Assembly: GCA_900552015.1 (NCBI GenBank) | Contig: URXY01000063.1 | Location: 1 to 9,304 of the forward strand | Reading direction: 5' to 3' | From: an uncultured Eubacteriales bacterium | GTDB lineage: Bacteria > Bacillota > Clostridia > Oscillospirales > Oscillospiraceae | Length of the DNA stretch: 9,304 nucleotides | Shown here: piece after piece, positions 1 to 5,673 of the stretch | How the letters are laid out: every line of letters starts with the position of its first letter | How positions within the stretch are numbered: position 1 is the stretch's first letter | Made by a program: the position numbers and the translations under genes | The notes under the pieces: generated by a model | Databases searched by the model: none | Seen by the model: only the letters and a program-made list of their open reading frames with translations | Told to the model about the DNA's origin: nothing

Positions 1-25
1 TTAGGATACGGAAAGGGCGTAAACT

Positions 26-369
26 ATGGTTATGGAAGGGAACAGACAGTTTGGATACCTGAATCCCTGCACGGATGACACAGTCATCCGCCAGGAAAGC
101 GGCCGGGTGGTGGCGGGCGGCGCGTGGGCGTTCATCACGCCGCTGATCCCGATGGTGTTCATCTTCATCTACGCGGTGGGCATGTTCCGCAGCGGCATGC
201 TGCAGTCGTTTGAAAACCCAAGCGACGCATACGCCTGGTACTGCGGCAAGTGGGTTCCAAGTTCATGGATATCTTCAGCATCATCATGATCGCCGGCATC
301 GGCCTGGAGAAGGTCACGGACGTGCTGCGCGCGGTTATATATGCTGGATCACCACACATCTACTTTTGA
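26..369 (+). pseudogene. Unrecognised small membrane protein, apparently frameshifted
   Basis: I do not recognise this family. Frame 2 opens at ATG 26 (a GGAAAGGG stretch at 10-17 could serve as ribosome binding site; ATG 32 is an alternative). It encodes a polar N-terminus followed by one clear membrane segment (GAWAFITPLIPMVFIFIYAV, about residues 32-51), then stops at 289. From about 257 a different frame (+1 relative to the window start) continues with protein-like, hydrophobic sequence (FMDIFSIIMIAGIGLEKVTD) and stops at 367-369. Losing or gaining one base near 250-262 would join the two into a roughly 113-residue protein with two membrane helices. That continuity is my inference. The end lies within a few bases of the convergent AraC-like fragment. 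Alternatives are an intact 87-residue protein, or a remnant of a larger transporter cut by rearrangement. Confidence 0.35.
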
Positions 370-635
370 CGGCTCCTTCGGAACACGGTGGGCGTTTCGC
401 CGTACATCTCCCGGAAGGCGGTCGTGAAGCGGCTGGCGCTGTCATAGCCGACGGCCTGGGCGATCGAGGCGATATCGTCCTTTGTGGTCTGCAGCAGCAG
501 GGCGGCCTGCTCCAGCCGGTGCATCCGCATATGCGCGGCGATCGTCGTGCCGTATACCTGCTTGAATACGTTTTTGAGCGTCGTTGCGTTCATCAGGAAT
601 TTACGGGAGAGCTCCTCAATTGTGATCCGCTCGGT
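360..635 (-). pseudogene. AraC-type DNA-binding domain, detached C-terminal half of ArsR-AraC regulator
   Basis: About 91 codons encode a complete AraC/XylS-type double helix-turn-helix. The first helix-turn-helix is around ITIEELSRKFLMNATTLKNV. The second has the family hallmark DIASIAQAVGYDSASRFTTAF followed by R..YGETPTVFRR, the usual AraC-family C-terminal signature. The stop is at 362-360. No ATG, GTG or TTG with a ribosome binding site precedes the domain in this frame, so it is probably not translated alone. Upstream on the same strand an ArsR-like protein is read in another frame, and the two meet at about 632-638. I recall clostridial regulators with an ArsR-type N-terminus and an AraC-type C-terminus joined by a short linker. 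On that memory, this is the C-terminal half of one protein broken by an indel of about 25 bases. The AraC assignment itself is firm. Confidence 0.7.
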
Positions 636-1045
636 ACGTTCCGGACAATTTCCTCCTGCGACGCGCTGTAATCCACGGCCTTGTCCGGGCAGGTAATTTT
701 CATCACCTGCTCGATCATTTCGTGCAGCAGCCGGATCTGCTCCGTATCCGCCGCGCGGTAGTAGACCTCCTTCCCGTCGCGCCGGCTCTCCAGAATGCCG
801 CCCTCTGTCAGCGAGCGGAGATGGTGGGAGATGGCAGGGCTGGACATATCCAGCATGGCGGCGATGTTGACGACGCACTCCTCCCGATGGCTGAGAAGCC
901 AGAAAATCCGCATGCGAGTGGGGTCGCTGAGCTGCTTGAAGATCTCCGAAACTGCCGTAAAATGCGCCACATTCATCAGCTCGCGGTGCAGATTTTCAAT
1001 GTGGCCGCCCTCGCCGTGGTCGTGCGGCAGCACGAATCCTGCCAT
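593..1045 (-). CDS. ArsR/SmtB-family metal-responsive repressor (N-terminal half, frameshifted)
   Basis: Start ATG 1045 is set by an ideal ribosome binding site (AAGGAGG, 1060-1054, 8 bases before). The N-terminus carries a His/Asp/Glu-rich stretch (HDHGEGGH, residues about 8-15). A winged helix-turn-helix of ArsR/SmtB type follows: FKQLSDPTRMRIFWLLSHRE leads into CVVNIAAMLDMSSPAISHHL and the wing LTEGGILESRRDGKEVYYRA. A C-terminal helix (DTEQIRLLHEMIEQV) has Asp, His and Glu in places where SmtB/CadC-type regulators bind zinc. The frame runs to a stop at 593, but the last 14 or so residues (PSGSQLRSSPVNS) look like out-of-frame sequence, because an AraC-type domain continues in another frame. 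It is divergent from the HMA protein and the P1B ATPase and very probably represses them until metal binds. The ArsR part alone could still dimerise and repress. Confidence 0.85.
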   Translation of the reverse strand: MAGFVLPHDHGEGGHIENLHRELMNVAHFTAVSEIFKQLSDPTRMRIFWLLSHREECVVNIAAMLDMSSPAISHHLRSLTEGGILESRRDGKEVYYRAADTEQIRLLHEMIEQVMKITCPDKAVDYSASQEEIVRNVPSGSQLRSSPVNS

Positions 1046-1134
1046 ATGGTCAGCCTCCTTTGCCCGTTTTGGAAATTCCCTTCGCCTTTTCGGAAGCACC
1101 CGCCCCCGAAGACTTGATTTTCCCGTTTGAGGAC

Positions 1135-1142
1135 AGTATACT
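1135..1142. promoter_or_regulatory. Palindromic -10 box shared by divergent arsR and HMA/ATPase promoters
   Basis: On the plus strand TTGATT (1114-1119), a 17-base spacer and TATACT (1137-1142) form a good sigma-A promoter for the HMA-ATPase operon. On the minus strand TTGCTT (1163-1158), 17 bases and TATACT (1140-1135) form a weaker promoter for arsR. Both -10 boxes lie inside the palindrome AGTATACT, so the two polymerases cannot be bound at once. Spacing and motifs are read from sequence; activity is inferred. Confidence 0.6.
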
Positions 1143-1154
1143 GCGGATGTAAAG

Positions 1155-1172
1155 ATTAAGCAAGCGTTTAAT
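1155..1172. promoter_or_regulatory. Candidate ArsR-type operator (imperfect inverted repeat)
   Basis: ATTAA (1155-1159) and TTAAT (1168-1172) form an inverted repeat with an 8-base centre. It sits just downstream of the plus-strand -10 box and overlaps the minus-strand -35 element (1158-1163). Binding here would block the ATPase operon and arsR itself, the usual autoregulated layout of ArsR/SmtB loci. The arms are short, so this is a candidate only. Confidence 0.4.
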
Positions 1173-1198
1173 TCAAAATTCATTTGGAGGTCAACACC

Positions 1199-1417
1199 AT
1201 GAAAAAGACATATCAGATCGAAGTCGACTGTGCGAACTGCGCGAACCTGATGGAGGAAGCTGCGAACAAGACCGAGGGCGTCGCCTCCGCGACCGTCAAT
1301 TTCATGACGCAGAAGATGATCGTTGCATTCTCCGAGGGCGCAGACGAGAAGAAGACGATGAAGGCCGTGCTCAAAGCCTGCAAAAAGGTCGAACCGGATT
1401 GTGAAATTGAACTCTAA
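1199..1417 (+). CDS. Heavy-metal-associated (HMA) domain protein, metallochaperone-like
   Basis: This 72-residue protein consists of one HMA (ferredoxin-like beta-alpha-beta-beta-alpha-beta) domain. The metal-binding loop is DCANCA with Cys11 and Cys14; an acidic residue just before CxxC is typical of Zn/Cd/Pb-type domains rather than the GMxCxxC of copper chaperones. The core TEGVASATVNFMTQKMIVAF matches the family pattern. Start ATG 1199 is chosen over a TTG at 1184 because GGAGG (1186-1190) lies 8 bases upstream. It is the first gene of an operon with the P1B ATPase, 69 bases on, which lacks an N-terminal HMA domain. The simplest reading is that this protein supplies that domain in trans, handing metal to the pump or sensing it. 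Control is probably by the divergent ArsR-type repressor. Copper-chaperone (CopZ) annotation is possible from databases, but the partner argues for Zn/Cd. Confidence 0.85.
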   Translation: MKKTYQIEVDCANCANLMEEAANKTEGVASATVNFMTQKMIVAFSEGADEKKTMKAVLKACKKVEPDCEIEL

Positions 1418-1425
1418 GACTTCGC

Positions 1426-1458
1426 GCCGCCTGTCTCCGGTTTCCGGGCACAGGCGGC
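1426..1458 (+). other. Intercistronic hairpin between HMA and ATPase genes
   Basis: GCCGCCTGT (1426-1434) and ACAGGCGGC (1450-1458) form a perfect 9-bp stem enclosing a second CCGG/CCGG pairing. No T-run follows directly, so it is more likely an RNA-processing, stability or partial attenuation element than a full terminator. It could make the small HMA message more abundant than the pump message. Confidence 0.5.
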
Positions 1459-1486
1459 CCACCTTTGAATGAGGGAGGCCCCTTCC

Positions 1487-3370
1487 ATGACAAAGAAACA
1501 GAAAAAGATGCTGATCCGCATCCTCATTACGGCAGTGATGCTGATTGCGCTGAAATTCATCCCCATCACCGGCATTCCGCAGCTGATCGCCTATCTGGCG
1601 GCGTATCTCGTCATCGGCTACGACATCCTGAAAAAGGCGTGGAAGGGCATTCTGAACCGTCAGGTGTTTGACGAAAACTTCCTGATGGCGGTCGCCACCA
1701 TCGGCGCGTTTACGCTGGCGATTGATGAGCGCAGCGGCGACTATGTGGAAGCCATTGCCGTTATGCTGTTTTATCAGATTGGCGAGCTGTTTCAGAGCTA
1801 TGCGGTCGGCAAGAGCCGCCGCAACATCAGCGCGCTGATGGATATCCGCCCGGATTACGCGAATATCGAGCGCGACGGCCAGCTGGAAAAGGTCGCTCCG
1901 GACGAGGTGGAAATCGGCAGCGTGATCGTCGTGCAGCCGGGCGAAAAAGTGCCGCTGGACGGCGTGATTCTCTCCGGCACGTCCAGCCTGAACACCAGCG
2001 CGCTGACGGGCGAGAGCCTGCCCCGCGATGCGAAGGAAGGCGACGAGGTCATCAGCGGCTGCATCAACATGACGGGCGTTCTGAAGGTCAAGACCAGCAA
2101 GGCCTTCGGTGAATCCACGGTGTCGAAGATCCTGGAGCTTGTGGAAAACTCCAGCTCGCACAAGTCCCGCTCCGAAGCGTTCATCTCCCGGTTTGCCCGC
2201 GTCTATACTCCCGCCGTGTGCTACAGCGCGCTGGCGCTGGCCATTTTGCCGCCGGTCATCAATCTTTTGATGGGCAATGCCGCCTCCTGGGGCGTGTGGA
2301 TCTACCGCGCGCTCACGTTCCTTGTCATCTCGTGTCCCTGCGCGCTGGTCATCAGCATCCCGCTCAGCTTCTTCGCGGGCCTCGGCGGCGCGAGCCATGA
2401 GGGCATCCTCATCAAGGGCTCGAACTACTTGGAGGCCCTGTCGAAAACCAAGATCGTCGTCTTCGACAAGACCGGCACGCTCACGCAGGGCGTGTTCGAG
2501 GTCACGGGCGTGCACCACAGCCCGATGGAGAACCGCAAGCTGCTTGAATACGCGGCACTCGCCGAGTGCGCATCCTCGCACCCCATCAGCAGGAGCTTGC
2601 AAAAGGCCTGCGGCGTGGAGCTCGACCGCTCCCGCGTGACGGACATCGAAGAGCGCGGCGGCCGCGGCGTGGTCGCGGCCGTGGACGGCCACAGTGTGGC
2701 CGCGGGCAACGGCAAGCTCATGGATGAGCTCGGCGTCAAGTGGCAGGAGTGCCGCAGCGTCGGCACGATCGTCCACATGGCGGTCGACGGCGAGTACGCC
2801 GGCCATATCGTGATCTCCGACGTGGTAAAGAGCGACGCGCGCGATGCCATCGCGGCCCTCAAGCGCGCGGGCGTGCAGAAGACCGTCATGCTCACGGGCG
2901 ACATTCAGAAGGTCGCCGATCACGTGGCGCAGGAGCTCGGCGTCGACGAAGTGCACGCAGAGCTGCTCCCGGGCGACAAGGTCGCGCAGGTCGAGCGCCT
3001 GCTGGGTGAAAAGGGCAAGGATGACTGCCTCGCCTTCGTCGGTGACGGCATCAACGACGCGCCCGTGCTCTCCCGCGCGGATATCGGCATCGCGATGGGC
3101 GCGATGGGTTCCGACGCCGCCATTGAGGCAGCGGACGTCGTGCTGATGGACGACGATCCGATGAAGATCGCCAAGGGCATCCAAATTTCGCGCAAGTGCA
3201 TCCGCATCGTGTACGAGAACATTGTCTTCTCGCTCGGCGTGAAGCTGACGTGCCTGCTGCTCGTCGCCATCGGTATCGCCAACATGTGGATGGGCATCTT
3301 CGCCGACGTCGGCGTGATGGTCTTAGCGGTTCTCAATGCGATCAGAGCGCTGCGCACTTCAAAAAACTGA
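1487..3370 (+). CDS. P1B-type heavy-metal exporting ATPase (Zn/Cd/Pb type)
   Basis: This 627-residue inner-membrane pump exports soft divalent cations (Zn2+, Cd2+, Pb2+) at the cost of ATP. ATG 1487 is chosen over ATG 1469 because GGGAGG (1473-1478) sits 8 bases before it. Visible motifs in order: N-terminal helices; FYQIGE with Glu99, the conserved membrane Glu of ZntA-like pumps; actuator-domain TGES (174-177); membrane metal site CPC (283-285); phosphorylation loop DKTGT (Asp327); SSHP with His365-Pro366 of the nucleotide domain; TGD (470-472); GDGINDAP (519-526). The last helices carry Lys586 (GVK) and Asp607 (FADVGV), which correspond to the Lys/Asp pair of Zn/Cd/Pb (P1B-2) pumps and not to copper pumps. 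There is no N-terminal HMA domain; the separate upstream gene provides one. Terminator 3360-3386 overlaps its stop codon. Substrate among Zn, Cd and Pb cannot be settled by sequence. Confidence 0.93.
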   Translation: MTKKQKKMLIRILITAVMLIALKFIPITGIPQLIAYLAAYLVIGYDILKKAWKGILNRQVFDENFLMAVATIGAFTLAIDERSGDYVEAIAVMLFYQIGELFQSYAVGKSRRNISALMDIRPDYANIERDGQLEKVAPDEVEIGSVIVVQPGEKVPLDGVILSGTSSLNTSALTGESLPRDAKEGDEVISGCINMTGVLKVKTSKAFGESTVSKILELVENSSSHKSRSEAFISRFARVYTPAVCYSALALAILPPVINLLMGNAASWGVWIYRALTFLVISCPCALVISIPLSFFAGLGGASHEGILIKGSNYLEALSKTKIVVFDKTGTLTQGVFEVTGVHHSPMENRKLLEYAALAECASSHPISRSLQKACGVELDRSRVTDIEERGGRGVVAAVDGHSVAAGNGKLMDELGVKWQECRSVGTIVHMAVDGEYAGHIVISDVVKSDARDAIAALKRAGVQKTVMLTGDIQKVADHVAQELGVDEVHAELLPGDKVAQVERLLGEKGKDDCLAFVGDGINDAPVLSRADIGIAMGAMGSDAAIEAADVVLMDDDPMKIAKGIQISRKCIRIVYENIVFSLGVKLTCLLLVAIGIANMWMGIFADVGVMVLAVLNAIRALRTSKN

Positions 3371-3386
3371 CAAAGTCAGTTTTTTG
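3360..3386 (+). terminator. Rho-independent terminator of the metal operon
   Basis: CAAAAAACTGAC (3360-3371), loop AAA and GTCAGTTTTTTG (3375-3386) form a perfect 12-bp hairpin with a run of six T in the 3' arm. The ATPase stop codon TGA lies inside the 5' arm, so translation and termination signals overlap. Confidence 0.85.
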
Positions 3387-3556
3387 AGCAGAATTTCACT
3401 GCGCTCAGCGCACGCGCCAAAGGCGCACACGTTCGCTCCGTGCAAAGTGTTTTTTGGCACGCACATGTCGTTCCAAAAAACGATTTCAATTTATTTGCGC
3501 CGTGCGCGGCGCAAAGTCTGCGACGCTTATTTTGCGGACGGCACGCTTTTACAAAC
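3387..3556. other. Gene-free, hairpin-rich stretch
   Basis: No convincing coding region is seen on either strand. The stretch is packed with inverted repeats: TGCGC/GCGCA near 3400, GCGCC-AAA-GGCGC near 3415-3430, GTTTTTTGG (3449-3457) with CCAAAAAAC (3473-3481), and TTTGCGCCG (3494-3502) with CGGCGCAAA (3507-3515). A Rho-independent terminator follows at 3559. It could be a structured RNA, an interspersed palindromic repeat or the wreck of a lost gene. No promoter was recognised at its left edge. Confidence 0.4.
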
Positions 3557-3558
3557 GA

Positions 3559-3585
3559 GAGGACGGCATTTGCCGTCCTCTTTTT
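3559..3585 (+). terminator. Rho-independent terminator with no obvious upstream gene
   Basis: GAGGACGGCA (3559-3568) and TGCCGTCCTC (3571-3580) pair perfectly and are followed by TTTTT. The metal operon already has its own terminator about 200 bases earlier, so this one either backs it up or ends an unseen transcript in the hairpin-rich stretch. Confidence 0.8.
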
Positions 3586-3593
3586 GTTGTGCA

Positions 3594-3622
3594 TTGCAAT
3601 GCAGGCTTTCTTTTCGTATAAT
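3594..3622 (+). promoter_or_regulatory. Sigma-A promoter of the nitrilase operon
   Basis: TTGCAA (3594-3599), a 17-base spacer and a consensus TATAAT (3617-3622) lie 33 bases before the nitrilase start codon. The element begins right after the orphan terminator, as expected of an isolated transcription unit. Confidence 0.7.
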
Positions 3623-3655
3623 GACCGTATCAAAACGATTTTGGAGGACACCACC

Positions 3656-4444
3656 ATGAAGGTCAGCGTGATCCAGATGAATATGCGCTCGCTGGAGAGC
3701 AAAGCGAACTTTGACCGCGCGGAGGCGCTCGTGCGCCGCGCTGTCGGGGAAAACGGCCCCGACGTTGTCGTCCTGCCCGAGACGTGGAACACGGGCTTCA
3801 TGCCCACGGGCAACCTCGCCGCGGCGTGCGATGAAAACGCGAAAACCGTGCGCGCTCGTTTTTCCCCGCTCGCGCGCGAGCTGAACGTCAACATCGTCGC
3901 GGGAAGCGTGTCGAACAACCGCGGCGGGCACATCTACAATACCGCCTGCGTCTTCGACCGCGCGGGCGCGTGCATTGCCGAATACGACAAGACCCATCCC
4001 TTCACGCCGATGGGCGAGCACGAGGTCTACACCCCCGGCGACCACCTCGTCACCTTCACGCTCGACGGCGTGCGCTGCGGCCTTCTCATCTGCTACGAGG
4101 TGCGCTTTCCCGAGCTGTGGCGCACGCTGGCGCTGCGCGGAGCGCAGGTCATGTTCCTGCCCGCCCAGTGGACGGCCGCGCGGCAGTACCACTGGGAGAC
4201 GCTCACCGCCGCCCGCGCGATCGAAAACCAGCTCTTTGTCGTCTCGTGCAACGCCTGCGGCGAGCGCGACGGCACGCTGTATGGCGGTTTTTCGCGCATC
4301 CTCGACCCGCTGGGCGCGGTCTTAGCCCAAGGCGGCGGGGAAGAGGAGATCGTCACCGCCGACTTGGACCTTTCCTCCATCGCGCCCCTCCGCGCCCGCG
4401 TCCCCGTTTTCCACGACCGGCGGCCGGAGCTCTACCGCCTGTAA
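3656..4444 (+). CDS. Carbon-nitrogen hydrolase (nitrilase superfamily), omega-amidase-like
   Basis: This 262-residue protein is a cytoplasmic amidohydrolase of the nitrilase superfamily, which cleaves C-N bonds of amides. The catalytic triad is visible: Glu42 (VVVLPETWNTGF), Lys112 (YDKTHPF) and Cys146 (LLICYEVRFPEL), with Glu121 as a probable fourth active-site acid. Its length and the YDK.HPF and CYE.RFPE contexts resemble YafV/NIT2-type omega-amidases, which hydrolyse 2-oxoglutaramate or 2-oxosuccinamate, but the substrate cannot be fixed from sequence. ATG 3656 is chosen because GGAGGA (3643-3648) lies 7 bases upstream; in-frame extension further upstream would run through the terminator. 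It is the first gene of a unit with two unknown membrane-associated proteins. In-frame ATG codons further upstream have no ribosome binding site. Confidence 0.9.
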   Translation: MKVSVIQMNMRSLESKANFDRAEALVRRAVGENGPDVVVLPETWNTGFMPTGNLAAACDENAKTVRARFSPLARELNVNIVAGSVSNNRGGHIYNTACVFDRAGACIAEYDKTHPFTPMGEHEVYTPGDHLVTFTLDGVRCGLLICYEVRFPELWRTLALRGAQVMFLPAQWTAARQYHWETLTAARAIENQLFVVSCNACGERDGTLYGGFSRILDPLGAVLAQGGGEEEIVTADLDLSSIAPLRARVPVFHDRRPELYRL

Positions 4445-4482
4445 AGCGGCAAAAAACGACAGCAAAAGAGGCATCAACAGAA

Positions 4483-4977
4483 ATGAAGATCACCCTGCTT
4501 GCATCGTTTCTCGTCATGGCGGCGTATTTTCTCCTGCTGTACGCCGGCGTCGGGCTCATTCAGGAGAAGAAATTCTTCTCCTCCGCGCCGCGTGAGGTCT
4601 TCGCCGCCGTTCCTGAGAGAAAAGCCGAGCGCTTCCGCGGCGCGCATATCCTCGGCTGGCGCCTCGGCATCTTGGCGATGCTGCTGTTTCTCGGTGCGGC
4701 AGTCCTCGCCGCGTGGGACGGCGTTCGGAACGGTTTCACCTTCGGCGCGTTTTTCACGCGGTATCTCGTGATCCTCTATGTCATGGAGGCCTACGACATT
4801 CTCTTTTTCGACTGGGTGCTGCTGTGCCATTCGAACTTCTTTCCTCATTTTTACCCCGAGGTCAAGGGCATCGCCGCCCCGCAGCTGTTCGGGTACAACA
4901 AAAAAGCGCATCTTACGCACTTTCTGCTCTACATCCCCCTCTCCGCCGCGCTCGCATGGGTTTGCACGCTTTTTTGA
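4483..4977 (+). CDS. Unknown four-helix membrane protein
   Basis: I do not recognise this 164-residue protein. It has four probable membrane helices, at about residues 4-26, 57-78, 88-114 and 145-163. The loop after helix three carries a distinctive aromatic and polar segment (FDWVLLCHSNFFPHFYPEVKG, residues 109-129), whose Asp, Cys and His could be functional. The start ATG 4483 follows AAGAGG (4466-4471) at a rather long 11-base spacing, so translation may be modest or coupled to the nitrilase gene, which ends 38 bases upstream. The frame is open far upstream of 4483, but that is the shadow of the nitrilase gene. Nothing suggests a transporter signature; a small-molecule or lipid-related membrane role would be guesswork. 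Confidence 0.75.
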   Translation: MKITLLASFLVMAAYFLLLYAGVGLIQEKKFFSSAPREVFAAVPERKAERFRGAHILGWRLGILAMLLFLGAAVLAAWDGVRNGFTFGAFFTRYLVILYVMEAYDILFFDWVLLCHSNFFPHFYPEVKGIAAPQLFGYNKKAHLTHFLLYIPLSAALAWVCTLF

Positions 4978-5023
4978 GGTACAATTTCACATCAAAATTT
5001 AATAGGACAAGGAGACACACTCG

Positions 5024-5479
5024 ATGAACCGCAAAAAGAGAAAAACGGCCCTCATTCTTCTGGTTGCCGTCCTTTGCGCCATCGTCCTGCTCGGCATCCG
5101 CGGGACGCGAAAAACTATTGACAAAACCGTTCCCGCAAGGGTCTACGAGGACAACGGTACGACTTACGCGCCCTCCTCCATCACCATTTCCGGCACGCTC
5201 AGGAAAACATGGTCTTCCACTGACTTCGTCGGGACCTTTGCCATGGAAAGTTACGAGCCCTCGTGCAGAGACGGCGTCGAAGCCAAGATCAACTGGGGGG
5301 ACAACGAGTATCCGATCCTCACCTTTTTCTACGCCGGCGACTTTTCGCAGCTCGATGTGAAAAGCATCGACATCGACAAAGACATGGACCGCATGATGGT
5401 CACCTTGAACGGCGGCACGATCATCGCCTCAGAAAACTACTACATTCCCACCCAAACTCTGAAAGGAGATCAACCGTGA
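5024..5479 (+). CDS. Unknown membrane-anchored or secreted small protein
   Basis: I do not recognise this 151-residue protein. A positively charged start (MNRKKRKTA) precedes one hydrophobic segment (residues 9-25, LILLVAVLCAIVLLGI), so it is either an uncleaved membrane anchor or a signal peptide. No lipobox cysteine of standard form is seen. The rest looks beta-rich and extracytoplasmic (repeated short strands such as SITISGTL, PILTFFYAGDF and MMVTLNGGTIIAS). ATG 5024 has AAGGAG a few bases upstream. It lies 46 bases after the four-helix membrane protein and is probably in the same transcript. A further frame starts inside its stop codon, with AAAGGAG placed within its last codons, which implies translational coupling to something downstream. 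Confidence 0.75.
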   Translation: MNRKKRKTALILLVAVLCAIVLLGIRGTRKTIDKTVPARVYEDNGTTYAPSSITISGTLRKTWSSTDFVGTFAMESYEPSCRDGVEAKINWGDNEYPILTFFYAGDFSQLDVKSIDIDKDMDRMMVTLNGGTIIASENYYIPTQTLKGDQP

Positions 5480-5673
5480 TCCCCGTGCCGCATTTTCTGC
5501 CATACGAGCAGAAAACGGGCACCAGCGTCGCAGACGCCCTACGGGCGGCAAGGCACGAAGCGCAGTGCATCCTTGCTCAAAAAAAGAGAGGCTGGCCATT
5601 GGCCAGCCTCTCTTTTTTGAAGCTTACTCTTCCTCGCGGAACACGAAACCGTTCTCGTCCGCCTTTTCGATGA
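5476..5673 (+). pseudogene. Coupled reading frame without a stop before the terminator (probable truncated gene)
   Basis: GTG 5476 overlaps the preceding stop in the classic GTGA arrangement. It has a strong ribosome binding site (AAAGGAG, 5462-5468, 7 bases upstream), so ribosomes should start here. The peptide begins VIPVPHFLPYEQKTGTSVAD and continues with a helix-like ALRAARHEAQCILAQ. The frame then runs straight through the 18-bp terminator hairpin and only meets a stop at 5671-5673, antisense to the xpt coding region. A transcript ended at the terminator would therefore carry no stop codon. I read it as a gene whose 3' end was replaced by the terminator. The alternative is a chance start in the 3' untranslated region. 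No family is recognised. Confidence 0.35.
5579..5620. terminator. Strong bidirectional terminator between convergent operons
   Basis: A run of A with GAGAGGCTGGCC (5580-5597), loop ATT, and GGCCAGCCTCTC with six T (5601-5618) form a perfect 18-bp stem. A-tract and T-tract flank it on both sides, so it serves both the plus-strand nitrilase unit and the minus-strand xpt gene, whose stop is at 5626-5624. Confidence 0.92.

Noticed and set aside
593..3184. An 863-codon minus-strand open frame running antisense through most of the ATPase gene into the ArsR gene
   Set aside because: It is kept open by high GC and codon bias of the ATPase on the other strand. The peptide is rich in His, Arg, Asp and Ala as typical antisense translation, and the real ArsR start at 1045 has its own strong ribosome binding site.
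3387..3585. CRISPR array or tandem repeat in the hairpin-rich gap
   Set aside because: The inverted repeats differ from one another in sequence and spacing; there is no repeated unit with spacers.
3970..4482. Long in-frame extension upstream of the four-helix membrane protein
   Set aside because: It is the Arg/Pro/Ala-rich out-of-frame shadow of the nitrilase gene, with no domain; the protein character begins at ATG 4483.
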